The notes under the pieces: model-generated
Database searches by the model: none
What the model was told of the DNA's origin: nothing
What the model saw: the letters and a program-made list of their open reading frames with translations, nothing else
From: CAZZCU01 sp964652825
GTDB taxonomy: Bacteria > Bdellovibrionota_B > Oligoflexia > Oligoflexales > CAZZCU01
Direction: 5' to 3'
DNA length: 40,013 nucleotides
Assembly: GCA_964652825.1 (NCBI GenBank)
Contig: CAZZCU010000020.1
Span: 1-40,013, forward strand
Shown here: in pieces, positions 7,583 to 15,625 of the stretch
Layout: every line of letters starts with the position of its first letter
How positions within the stretch are numbered: the first letter of the stretch is position 1
Translations under genes and position numbers: made by a program

Positions 7583-9015
7583 CGAATAGAAGGCAGGCGG
7601 AATACCAGACGTGGTTTTGACTCAACGGGCTGGTCGCTATTATCGGTATCATTGCGTTCGGATGTCGACGACTCCTTGGCCAGCAGTTGGCTGCTGATTT
7701 CTCGTTTGAGTTCGGCATCGGTTTTATAACCAAACGTCGAGCGATAGACGGCGAGTGCGCCCACTACCGCAGCCGCGGCGGTCGACGAGCCGGCATAAGA
7801 CTCACCATTGCTGAATGACAGAATCGACGGCGACAGGACTTCGGGCTTTTGCGGCAGGTTGTTGTCGTCGCGCCAGCTGGTAAAATCAACATCGCTGGCG
7901 CCAACCGTTAAGACGTTGGGATTGTCAGCCGGCACCATGATCGAATCATTGAACTCACTGGGATCAAGCAGGCGTACGCCATACCCGTCGATAGAAATAC
8001 GCAGGCGTGCGTGTTCATTAAAGTTAGATGTTTTGGCTTCGACACTGAGATAGTAGGTGCCTTTTTTGAGAACGCCGCGGATGATCTCACGGGCATGATC
8101 AGAATATCCTTGTTCATTGGCGCCGTGAGCTTTGCCATCTTGAATGAGTTTGCCGATGCCCATGACGCGGCCGGTTGAGGCTTCCAAAGTCAGATCCAGG
8201 TTTTGTTTGCTACGATAAACAAAGGAATCCGTGAAATCATTCCAGCTCAGAACGATTTTTACTGGTGTTCCATCACGTTCGACTTCAAAGCGCACGTAGC
8301 GATCCTGATGCGGCAGCTTTACCTGTCCCGTGGGACTGACTTCGACTTTGCCGTTGTAGGTGGCGTTGCCGTAATTACCGGCGGCGTTCACCCAGATAAT
8401 GCCGGCGTCGGTCGCGCGATTGACCTCTTTATTGATAAAGCCGCCACCGTCGAAATTGCCGCCATACTCCCAGACTTGCGAGTAGAGAATAATATCGGCG
8501 CGCTCCTCGATAGCTTTGTTGATTGCGAGCCGTAAATTGGTAAAGCCATTGCTATTCAATAGCAGCAAGGTCGGACCAAGATGCTGAGGCGAATAACTAG
8601 TCTGGCCAGTAGCTAAAGCATAAACCAACTCCGCCAATTTTGTTCCGTGATTGGTGTCGGCTTGAATATTACCGCTGGTGGGCGGGACGCTGAGGCCGGG
8701 TGGCAGGGTTTTGCCAAGCGACTCTTCGAGGCCCAAAAAACCATTGTCGAGAATGGCGACTTTAACGCCGCGCCCGCGCTGGCCTTTATTGTGATAAACG
8801 CTGAGGTTCAGTTGTTCCATCAACGTCGCCAGATTGCTGATGGTCGCTGCCGGTAGGTCGTTGCTATCATCTTGTGGTTGATCAAGGCTTGGATCGACAG
8901 GGGTGTCATCCGCTTTTTTATCCTTGCCTTGTTCCCACGGCATCGTCATATCGCTGCCACAGGCGGACACTGTGGCAAACATCAGCATAGCTAGAATGTT
9001 AAGCGATAGACGCAC
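7579..9015 (-). CDS. Subtilisin-family (S8) serine protease, lipoprotein
   Basis: 478 aa. A lipoprotein signal peptide ends in VSAC (Cys19), predicting membrane anchoring outside the cytoplasm. The catalytic triad is Asp90 (VAILDNG), His123 (NHGT) and Ser411 (GSSTAAA, in place of the usual GTSMA), with oxyanion Asn214 (AAGN). Residues about 227-345 form a beta-rich insert resembling a PPC/jelly-roll domain between the oxyanion Asn and the catalytic Ser; such a domain is more often C-terminal in S8 enzymes. No long propeptide is visible; a short acidic linker (30-55) precedes the core. The start is GTG, with AAGGA about 11 bases upstream. It follows the next lipoprotein gene by 33 bases and probably shares its promoter. 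Confidence 0.93.
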   Translation of the reverse strand: MRLSLNILAMLMFATVSACGSDMTMPWEQGKDKKADDTPVDPSLDQPQDDSNDLPAATISNLATLMEQLNLSVYHNKGQRGRGVKVAILDNGFLGLEESLGKTLPPGLSVPPTSGNIQADTNHGTKLAELVYALATGQTSYSPQHLGPTLLLLNSNGFTNLRLAINKAIEERADIILYSQVWEYGGNFDGGGFINKEVNRATDAGIIWVNAAGNYGNATYNGKVEVSPTGQVKLPHQDRYVRFEVERDGTPVKIVLSWNDFTDSFVYRSKQNLDLTLEASTGRVMGIGKLIQDGKAHGANEQGYSDHAREIIRGVLKKGTYYLSVEAKTSNFNEHARLRISIDGYGVRLLDPSEFNDSIMVPADNPNVLTVGASDVDFTSWRDDNNLPQKPEVLSPSILSFSNGESYAGSSTAAAAVVGALAVYRSTFGYKTDAELKREISSQLLAKESSTSERNDTDNSDQPVESKPRLVFRLPSIR

Positions 9016-9048
9016 GTTAGTCTCGATCCTTTGTTTAATTCTGATCTA

Positions 9049-9852
9049 CTACCAGCGGCGGCACGATTTGGTTTTTTTGCAGCACGGACGCGGATAAACA
9101 TAATAACGGTAGCGATTATTCGCGTAACAACCCGGGCGACCATACTGATACGAACCACCGGCAACCACCGTCGACGTGACGGTCGGACGATATTGCGTCA
9201 TATACGGACTGTTAGCAATGCCCGCGTAGGGCGGGGTTTCCAAGCCAATACCTGACGCCGGATGAGCTGGCCGTACCGGCACCTGGATACTTGGTGTGCC
9301 AGAGGCGATGGCCATGGGCGGTAATTGACCTGGAGGAAAAATACCAGCACCGTAGGTTTGCTCTGGCAGACCAATCGAGTCAAACTCCGGGCCGCGATTC
9401 AAGACATTCTGACCATAACCACCATAAGGCATTGGCTGGCCAGGATACTGATTATTATAGGGGTTGGGATTCATTTGATTATAAGGATTCTGAGCGGCGC
9501 CACCGCCACCGATACCCGGAAAAGGCATCCAGCTTTGCGTCGAGGAGTCGTCCAGATCGTTATCGCCAGTTTGAGCAATATTGGTGATCGGCGCTAACTG
9601 CTCAAAGTTATTTTCCAACAGATCAGCAGAAACCACACCGCTTGTTTCCGCGAGCTCGGCCTGATCGTGTAATTCATTGCCATGGGCATCGACCGGTACG
9701 CGGACGACCACTATTTGTGGCAGGCTTTGGTACTCAGCGGCCATGGCCTCGGTTTTGGCGTCGGGTTGCTGGGTTGCCGTTTGCTCGGTGTGACATGCGG
9801 CCGCCAACAGGACTAGGCCGGAGCATAAGATGCTTGGACGATAAAAAGTCAT
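9049..9852 (-). CDS. Pro/Gly/Tyr/Asn-rich lipoprotein
   Basis: 267 aa, family not recognised. A lipoprotein signal peptide has lipobox LAAAC (Cys20). After an acidic region, residues 110-235 are low-complexity Pro, Gly, Asn, Gln and Tyr. The last 30 residues are basic and hold four Cys (242, 257, 258, 264). The ATG has AGGGGA seven bases upstream and a consensus promoter further up. It is cotranscribed, by spacing, with the subtilase lipoprotein. A surface-exposed, possibly crosslinked coat or scaffold role is inference from composition only. Confidence 0.82.
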   Translation of the reverse strand: MTFYRPSILCSGLVLLAAACHTEQTATQQPDAKTEAMAAEYQSLPQIVVVRVPVDAHGNELHDQAELAETSGVVSADLLENNFEQLAPITNIAQTGDNDLDDSSTQSWMPFPGIGGGGAAQNPYNQMNPNPYNNQYPGQPMPYGGYGQNVLNRGPEFDSIGLPEQTYGAGIFPPGQLPPMAIASGTPSIQVPVRPAHPASGIGLETPPYAGIANSPYMTQYRPTVTSTVVAGGSYQYGRPGCYANNRYRYYVYPRPCCKKTKSCRRW

Positions 9853-9896
9853 ATAATATCCCCTGGTTATTAAATATACTTCTTAATAATGCAGGG

Positions 9897-9924
9897 ATTA
9901 TATTATAATTTTATAAAATGTCAA
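9897..9924 (-). promoter_or_regulatory. Consensus sigma70-type promoter for the lipoprotein pair
   Basis: On the minus strand TTGACA (9919-9924) and TATAAT (9897-9902) are both perfect, with a 16-bp AT-only spacer. The predicted transcript starts near 9890, giving a leader of about 38 bases before the ATG at 9852, with AGGGGA as ribosome binding site. Confidence 0.72.
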
Positions 9925-9952
9925 TAATTTTTTTAATAAAACAAGAGTTATT

Positions 9953-11491
9953 TTAAGCAGACGGTAAAACCAGTCGTGTAAAGGCATCGGCAAAGCGCAC
10001 ACCAAAGCCAGTGACTGTTTTGTCGACATGCCCGAGGCCGCCCTCGTTTTCGATCGCCGAGAGATCGACATGCAGCCAAGGCACGTCCTTGCCAACAAAA
10101 CCTTTCAAAAATATCGCTGCCTCGATGTGATCCGGACCACCGGTGATGCGGCATTGCTTGATATCAGCAATATCAGATTTGAGACAGTCGCCATAATCCG
10201 CGTCCATGGGAAACGGCCAGACGCGCTCGCCGCTAAGCTTGCCGGCTTTGATCGCCGACCGATGCAGTCGCAGACGGTTGGCAAACACACCACTGTAGTT
10301 AGTGCCGATGGCGCGCACGCAGGAACCGGTGAGCGTGGCGAAATCAAGCATCAAGTCGGGTTTGTCCTGCGCTGCTAGATGTAAAGTGTCAGCGAGAATC
10401 ATCCGACCTTCGGCATCGGTATGAATGACTTCAATGGTCTTGCCGGATAAGGCGGTCACAACGTCATTGGGACGAAATGCTCGACTGCCGACGGCGTTGT
10501 CGGTGATCGCCAGATAGGCGTTGACGTGAATCGGCCACTGCTCCTGGGCGGCAAGCAGGACAAGAGCTAGAGCCACAGCCGAGCCAGCCATGTCACCGTT
10601 CATACCTAGCATATAGGTGCCGGGTTTAACATTGACGCCACCGGTGTCAAAAGTGATGCCTTTGCCGACATAGTTAACCAGCTTGGCTGAACGTGATTTG
10701 CCGGCTTTGCTGATGTAGGACACTCTCAGAATCCCGCCGTCTTCATGGTCGGAACCCTGCGCTACGGCCAGAAAGGCACCGGCTCGCATCTTCTTGAGGT
10801 CGTTCATACTGTAAAAATGGGTCTTCAAGCCGGCGTCCTTGGCCATTGCGATCGCCAACTGCACGTAGTTTTTGCAGTTCAAATCATTACCGGCCATGCT
10901 GGTCAGGCGTCGCACCAGATTAGTACCGGCGGTGAGGGCCGCGGCATGCGCGGCGCGGTGTTCAAGAGTTGCGGTGTCGGTTTTGGGAGCATAGATGTCG
11001 GTGCTGATCGGTGTCTTCGGTTTGTCAGCCTTCGGTTTGGTCTTTTTTGTGTTTGCGTACTTTGGTCCGACAAAAGCCGCCGCACCGGCCGCCGAGATAA
11101 AGGCATCCGTAGCACGTAAGGCGTCGGTAGCATTTAGTTCGCGAAGATCGAGCAGAGCGGTTTTGGTCTGGGCTTTGGTTAAAGCCTCCACAATCTGTCG
11201 GGCCCACTTCAGATGCCACATCATCGAGATTTTTTTGGGCACCAAAGCCACGACCAGTCGCTGTTCCGGGCTGATATCAAAGCTGAACAACTCGCCGGCT
11301 TTGGGTTTAAAATCGATGCGTTTCGCAAAGCTCAGTAGACCTTTGGTAGTGGTCTTTGGTAGCTTGCCGACCATGGCTTCCAGAGTTGCGGTCTTGCTGG
11401 TGGGCACCGGCAAAACAATAACATGCGCTGCATATTTGGCGAGGTCTGGAGCGTTGCTGGTAGTAAGAATTTTGTGATAATGAACAGGCAT
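9953..11491 (-). CDS. pepA: M17 leucyl aminopeptidase
   Basis: 512 aa, normal for the cytosolic M17 family, which removes N-terminal residues from peptides with two bound metals. The C-terminal catalytic domain shows VGKGITFDTGG (275-285; Lys277, Asp282), Asp300 (NGDMAGS) and the signature HTDAEGRMIL (357-366; Asp359, Glu361, Arg363). The N-terminal domain is divergent, with a Lys/Thr/Pro-rich linker (147-170). Start is ATG with GAGG about eight bases upstream. It is transcribed away from the DnaC-like ATPase gene; the spacer holds an inverted repeat. Confidence 0.95.
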   Translation of the reverse strand: MPVHYHKILTTSNAPDLAKYAAHVIVLPVPTSKTATLEAMVGKLPKTTTKGLLSFAKRIDFKPKAGELFSFDISPEQRLVVALVPKKISMMWHLKWARQIVEALTKAQTKTALLDLRELNATDALRATDAFISAAGAAAFVGPKYANTKKTKPKADKPKTPISTDIYAPKTDTATLEHRAAHAAALTAGTNLVRRLTSMAGNDLNCKNYVQLAIAMAKDAGLKTHFYSMNDLKKMRAGAFLAVAQGSDHEDGGILRVSYISKAGKSRSAKLVNYVGKGITFDTGGVNVKPGTYMLGMNGDMAGSAVALALVLLAAQEQWPIHVNAYLAITDNAVGSRAFRPNDVVTALSGKTIEVIHTDAEGRMILADTLHLAAQDKPDLMLDFATLTGSCVRAIGTNYSGVFANRLRLHRSAIKAGKLSGERVWPFPMDADYGDCLKSDIADIKQCRITGGPDHIEAAIFLKGFVGKDVPWLHVDLSAIENEGGLGHVDKTVTGFGVRFADAFTRLVLPSA

Positions 11492-11512
11492 AGATCGACC
11501 TCGAATTTTTTA

Positions 11513-11560
11513 CGATGGTTCATCAACGGACAAGCTATTGTTTGTAATGATAAACCATCG
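11513..11560. promoter_or_regulatory. Inverted repeat between divergent pepA and ATPase genes
   Basis: CGATGGTT (11513-11520) and AACCATCG (11553-11560) are perfect 8-bp arms; with one mismatch they extend to 11 bp. They lie in the 104-bp divergent spacer, so one regulator could serve both sides. No clear promoter hexamers could be assigned. Confidence 0.35.
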
Positions 11561-11595
11561 AAACAGCCAGAAAATTTTCCGTTGGGAGAGAGGCA

Positions 11596-12558
11596 TTGGC
11601 AGAAAAACGCCGTAATTTAGTCGAGAGTTTGCATAGTCCGCGTCAAGGTGCGCAGGCAGGCACAACTTCGGCGCCGGTTTGTGCTTTGGTCAAAAGCAGT
11701 TGCCGTAAATGCATGGGTTCGGGCGTGCAACTAGTGACCGGCGGCGTACAAACGGCGGCGGCTTTGTGCGAATGCGTCAGCAAATGCGCGGCATGCTTTG
11801 GTAGTTGCCGGTTGAGCATCAATGGCCATTCCAAACCCTGTCGCAAACCGACACCGGCGCGTGTTTGTACGTTGATTAATGAAGCGCGTATTCCCATCAA
11901 ATACGCGCGCGCGAGTTTGGATGCGTTCACCAACTATACTGGCAACGGCCGTGAAGTCATTCAATACGTGCATAAATGGTTAATGAACTTTCAGGTACAT
12001 TCCGGCAAAGGCATCTTGTTCACCGGCTCAGTCGGCGTTGGTAAAACTTTTATTCTAGCGGCGATCGCCAAAGGTTTGGCATTACGCGGTTTTAGCGTGC
12101 GCTTTGTCGATTTTTTTCAACTTCTCGGCGAGCTGAAAGCCGCCTATGCCAATGACAAGTCCGATGATAGCGTGCTGGCGCCGTTGGTGAATTGCGATGT
12201 TTTAATTATCGATGAGCTAGGTAAAGGCAGAAGCACGGATTGGGAGATGACGGTCCTGGATTCTTTGATCATGGGACGTTACAACCAAGGCAAAATTATC
12301 GTCGCCTCGACAAACTATCTGACTAAGATACCGAGCGGCAAATCACAGAATCAATTTAATATCGACCTGGAATTCAGCAGTAAACAGGAGCAACAGCGTA
12401 GCGGCTTTTCGCCCGATGAATTCGGGCCGTTGGAGCCGCGAGTGGGAAAACGCATTTACTCACGACTGTTTGAAATGGCGACGTTTCTGGAAATCCAGGG
12501 TCAGGATTATCGTCGACGCATGCGCGAGGATCAAAACGCGCATGAAACTCCCCCATGA
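11596..12558 (+). CDS. DnaC/IstB-like AAA+ ATPase with Cys-rich N-terminus
   Basis: 320 aa. TTG start preceded by GGGAGAGAGG. Residues 29-91 contain ten Cys, including C36-x2-C39 followed by a Gly-Ser-Gly turn, C58/C60, C64, C67 and C71, suggesting two zinc-binding units. The AAA+ core has Walker A GSVGVGKT (144-151), Walker B DVLIIDE (201-208), sensor I IIVASTN (234-240) and the C-terminal GKRIYSRLFEM arginine-finger region typical of DnaC/DnaI helicase loaders. The family loads or remodels proteins on DNA; this member's target is unknown. Its stop overlaps the next start (ATGA), implying translational coupling. There is no IstA or transposase beside it, so it is unlikely to be an IS helper. 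Confidence 0.88.
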   Translation: MAEKRRNLVESLHSPRQGAQAGTTSAPVCALVKSSCRKCMGSGVQLVTGGVQTAAALCECVSKCAACFGSCRLSINGHSKPCRKPTPARVCTLINEARIPIKYARASLDAFTNYTGNGREVIQYVHKWLMNFQVHSGKGILFTGSVGVGKTFILAAIAKGLALRGFSVRFVDFFQLLGELKAAYANDKSDDSVLAPLVNCDVLIIDELGKGRSTDWEMTVLDSLIMGRYNQGKIIVASTNYLTKIPSGKSQNQFNIDLEFSSKQEQQRSGFSPDEFGPLEPRVGKRIYSRLFEMATFLEIQGQDYRRRMREDQNAHETPP

Positions 12559-13307
12559 GCGGTGCCTGCCAGCTTGGACAGTTAGCGGCGCTGAGCGATA
12601 CAGCGGCGTTGGCGGGGCTACGCGTGCATGCGGGCGCACTTGAAGCTGAGCCGCGTTTGTTCACGTGCTGCGCCGGCAGCGGTCATCTCGATCGCAAAGC
12701 TGAGAGTTTGGTGCGGCGTTGTTGTCTGCGTGAGCGGTTGGCGTCAAGCTATCAAATCCTGCGACAGTATGCCGCGCTCTATAATGCACTGCCGGATTTG
12801 TCGACCTGGGCGGTTCCCGAGACGTTGCGGCGGGCTCTTGGCCGCAAACTTGCCAAGCAGGAGCGCCCTGGCACAGTGGTGCGCATGAGTAATCATAGTC
12901 TGCAGGAGTGGTGGGCGTTGGCGTTCATCGCCGCCTGGCGTCATGGCTGTAGTGTTTTGGTCGTGGACTTCGCTAAAAGTCAAAATGTCGATAACGAATT
13001 GCATCAGTTTACCGCCACGGCGCGCCAACCCTTGTTGGTGCTCGGATTAAACGTGCGCAAGCTGTGGGACGTCCAGCCGGCTAATCAGCTTGATATGCTG
13101 GTGTCTTTTGCTTATCAAAGTCAGGCGATGGCATGGTTTGCGTTTGAAACACAAGGTGAGGCGGTCGAGGCGCCGATGTCGGCCAGACGCGGCATCATGT
13201 CGCGCAAAGTCGCCGAGCTGAAAACCAAATCACCGTTACAGTTTATTGAGCCTGCTTGTTACTCGCGGCTGGCGGAAATGTGCGATGCGGTATCGTTGAA
13301 GAGTTAA
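12555..13307 (+). CDS. Degenerate DnaC-like ATPase paralogue (P-loop lost)
   Basis: 250 aa. The ATG overlaps the upstream stop by four bases. By eye it parallels its neighbour: a CC-x-GSG turn (38-42) and a later Cys pair (56-57) mirror the neighbour's C-x2-C-x-GSG and C-x-C. Residues 106-139 align almost gaplessly with the neighbour's Walker A region and end in the same G-x-SV-x-x-VDF. The P-loop lysine/threonine positions read L-Q-E, and the Walker B acidic pair is replaced (PLLVLGLN, 159-166), so ATP hydrolysis is not expected. I infer a pseudo-ATPase partner or regulatory subunit. It sits 15 bases before lysK. No family name is recognised. Confidence 0.82.
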   Translation: MSGACQLGQLAALSDTAALAGLRVHAGALEAEPRLFTCCAGSGHLDRKAESLVRRCCLRERLASSYQILRQYAALYNALPDLSTWAVPETLRRALGRKLAKQERPGTVVRMSNHSLQEWWALAFIAAWRHGCSVLVVDFAKSQNVDNELHQFTATARQPLLVLGLNVRKLWDVQPANQLDMLVSFAYQSQAMAWFAFETQGEAVEAPMSARRGIMSRKVAELKTKSPLQFIEPACYSRLAEMCDAVSLKS

Positions 13308-13322
13308 ACGTTAGGAGTTCTT

Positions 13323-14906
13323 GTGCAGCCGAAATCTCAGCACTGGGCCGATCAGATGGCAGCGCGTATCGTGCGAACCTTGGGGGATAAAGACCTCTAT
13401 ACCTGCGCCAGTGGGATTACGCCGAGTGGGACGATTCATATCGGTAATTTTCGCGAAGCGATTACTGTGGATTTTGTCGTGCGGGCTTTGCGTGATCTTG
13501 GCAAAAACGTGCGGGCTTATCATAGCTGGGATGACTTTGATACTTTGCGCAAAGTTCCGATCAATCTGCCGAATCAAGAGATGCTCAAAGAGCATCTGCG
13601 ACGACCGATTTCGCGCGTCCCCGATCCTTACGGCGAGGTGGGTAGTTATGCCGAAGCAAATCTACGGCCTTTCGAGCGCGACGTCGCGACCGTGGGCATC
13701 AAACCGGAATTTTTGTATCAGCACGAGCGTTATGGCAGCGGCATGTACGCTGGCACTATTCGCGACGTGTTGCAGAATTTGCCGAAGATCAAGGCGATCC
13801 TCGATCAGTTTCGCAGCGAGCCGTTAGCTGATACCTGGCTACCGACCTCTATTTATTGTGAGAGTTGTGATCGCGACACTATGGAATACGAACGCTATGA
13901 TGGTGACTGGGGTTATAGTTATAAATGCGCTACTTGCAAGCATGAGGCGACAACCGATATTCGTACCACGAAAAATCTGAAATTAAACTGGCGCTGCGAT
14001 TGGCCGATGCGCTGGAATTTTGAAAAGGTTGATTTTGAGCCGGGTGGCAAAGATCACTCCAGCGAGGGCGGTTCGTTTGATACGGCCTCGCGGATCATCG
14101 AAGCTGTCTGGGGGCGCAAAGCGCCGCTGTATTTACAATATGATTTTGTGTCCATCAAAGGCATGGGTGGCAAAATGTCATCCTCCAAAGGTGTGTTGTT
14201 CACGCTTGGCGATGCTTTGCAGGTATACACGCCGCAGATGGTGCGGTGGATTTTTGCCTGTCAGCGACCCAATACCGATTTTTCGCTGGCATTTGATGCG
14301 GACGTGATCAAGGTCTATGACGAGTTTGATCGTGCCGAGAATGATGCGTTGGCCGGACCTGGTGATAAACCCGAGAAGTGGCTGGTTGCGCGCCGAGCGT
14401 ACGAACTCTCGGCCGTTGATGGAAAGGTTCCTGCGACCAAGCCTTATCGACCAGGGTTTCGTGAGCTATGCAGTCGTTTGCAGATTTGCGACGGCAATAT
14501 CGAGCGCACGCTGTCACGTTTTTACGCCGATGCGGTGCAGAATGATATTGATCGCGCCAACTTCATGCAACGTGCACACGCAGCATGGACCTGGCTACAG
14601 CATCATGCACCGGACGAGTTTCGCTATACGTTAAATACCAAGCCTTTGAGCATCGACTTGTCGGAGCTGCAAAGCGAAGCGTTGCGGCATTTGCGGGATT
14701 TGCTGGCCGAGGTTGATCTGGAGACCATCGCCACCCAGGACCTCAATCAACAAATTTATGACCGTGCTATTCGTGGCTCCGGTGTTGATGCCAAGGAATT
14801 TTTTCGCGCCGTCTATCAAAAATTAATCAGTCGCGACCAGGGGCCGCGTTTACCGATGTTCCTGAAAGAGATTGGTAGGCAGCGGGCGTTGGACTTACTG
14901 ACTTAG
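13323..14906 (+). CDS. lysK: Lysyl-tRNA synthetase, class I
   Basis: 527 aa. Charges tRNA-Lys with the class I fold found in archaea, spirochaetes, alphaproteobacteria and scattered others. HIGN (39-42) and KMSSSKG (284-290) are the class I nucleotide-binding signatures. C179-x2-C182 and C202-x2-C205 form a zinc knuckle. The helical C-terminal anticodon domain is present, so the gene looks complete. GTG start with AGGAG five bases upstream. It is the third gene of the ATPase/pseudo-ATPase/lysK unit. No class II lysS is seen in the window. Confidence 0.96.
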   Translation: MQPKSQHWADQMAARIVRTLGDKDLYTCASGITPSGTIHIGNFREAITVDFVVRALRDLGKNVRAYHSWDDFDTLRKVPINLPNQEMLKEHLRRPISRVPDPYGEVGSYAEANLRPFERDVATVGIKPEFLYQHERYGSGMYAGTIRDVLQNLPKIKAILDQFRSEPLADTWLPTSIYCESCDRDTMEYERYDGDWGYSYKCATCKHEATTDIRTTKNLKLNWRCDWPMRWNFEKVDFEPGGKDHSSEGGSFDTASRIIEAVWGRKAPLYLQYDFVSIKGMGGKMSSSKGVLFTLGDALQVYTPQMVRWIFACQRPNTDFSLAFDADVIKVYDEFDRAENDALAGPGDKPEKWLVARRAYELSAVDGKVPATKPYRPGFRELCSRLQICDGNIERTLSRFYADAVQNDIDRANFMQRAHAAWTWLQHHAPDEFRYTLNTKPLSIDLSELQSEALRHLRDLLAEVDLETIATQDLNQQIYDRAIRGSGVDAKEFFRAVYQKLISRDQGPRLPMFLKEIGRQRALDLLT

Positions 14907-14971
14907 GTCATTGGGTTTTATCGATCAAATTATCAAAGCGCCAACATGGGGTCCGCCTGCTGGCTAAAGAT

Positions 14972-15000
14972 TTGACACCACACTCCGACACTTCTCTTAC
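14972..15000 (+). promoter_or_regulatory. Possible promoter for the 15036 operon
   Basis: TTGACA (14972-14977) is a perfect -35. The -10 at 17-bp spacing is TCTTAC (14995-15000), only 3/6 matches. Position is right for the HR-domain/pseudo-receiver pair, but the weak -10 suggests activation or a misassignment. Confidence 0.35.
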
Positions 15001-15028
15001 GAGCATTTTATTTTTGATCGTAAGGGGG
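14991..15028 (+). promoter_or_regulatory. Inverted repeat overlapping a Shine-Dalgarno site
   Basis: CTTACGA (14996-15002) and TCGTAAG (15018-15024) form a 7-bp stem. Allowing G-U pairs in RNA, it extends to about 11 pairs and covers the AAGGGGG Shine-Dalgarno (15022-15028) of the gene at 15036. If transcription starts upstream (for example readthrough from lysK), this could block translation; if it starts near 15007, the left arm is not transcribed and the repeat would be a DNA operator. Confidence 0.4.
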
Positions 15029-15035
15029 TTCGGCG

Positions 15036-15599
15036 ATGCGCGCGCTTCTCGTGATCTGCCAGATTTTAGGTTTGTTAACTGTTGCGACCTGGAGTCCAGT
15101 CGTCGTTGCGATTGATAGCACCGGACTGAGCGGGCGCTTTGGGTTGGTCGGCGTTATCTCGGATGATGCAGTGAATGGCAAGCACAAGACACTAGGTGTG
15201 GCTGTTCTGAAAGACAAACAAAACGGCGTGACCATGACTTTGAAAACCGGTCAGAATATTCCCAATGAAGCTAACTTAAAAATCACCAGTGTTCGTCGCA
15301 ATGTTGTCACGATCAGCGATGGCAATAATGTCGTGGATGTAACTTACATGGGTTCCAGTTTTGAGGAGTCTAGCGAGTCGGAGAAACCAATAGCGGGACG
15401 CATGGTTGATTTAAGCGATATGTTAGATAAAACGAGCGTGCTCGATGGCTTTGAGCGTGGCTCAGTTGACAACGAACGTCTTGATAGCGATAGCAAACCG
15501 CGTTTTGTTACACCCGGCTGGATTGAAAACAACAGCGCTCGTACCAGTGAGTATCTGCCTTTGGAAGAGCTGGAAGAAGAAAATTTTTCTTTTGAATAA
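15036..15599 (+). CDS. Secreted protein with PilP/GspC-like HR domain
   Basis: 187 aa. Signal peptide (hydrophobic 3-24, cut near VVA|ID). Residues 33-110 have the pattern of the HR domain of GspC and PilP: a LVGVI strand, a variable hairpin, a G-x-x-I-P turn, an ITSV strand and a final VTISDGNNVV hairpin. In those systems this domain links an inner-membrane component to the secretin. There is no N-terminal TM anchor beyond the signal peptide and no secretin or pilus gene nearby, so the partner is unknown. The C-terminal tail is acidic and probably disordered. The next gene begins 26 bases downstream, so they are likely cotranscribed. Confidence 0.75.
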   Translation: MRALLVICQILGLLTVATWSPVVVAIDSTGLSGRFGLVGVISDDAVNGKHKTLGVAVLKDKQNGVTMTLKTGQNIPNEANLKITSVRRNVVTISDGNNVVDVTYMGSSFEESSESEKPIAGRMVDLSDMLDKTSVLDGFERGSVDNERLDSDSKPRFVTPGWIENNSARTSEYLPLEELEEENFSFE

Positions 15600-15625
15600 C
15601 TTGATTCCTACTGCGATGGTGTAGT

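Noticed and set aside
11596..12558. IstB helper of an IS21-family insertion sequence
   Set aside because: No IstA, terminal repeats or target duplications; the Cys-rich N-terminus and coupled partner gene are unlike IstB.
13321..13827. 168-codon frame overlapping the start of lysK
   Set aside because: Out-of-frame shadow; the GTG frame encodes the complete class I LysRS.
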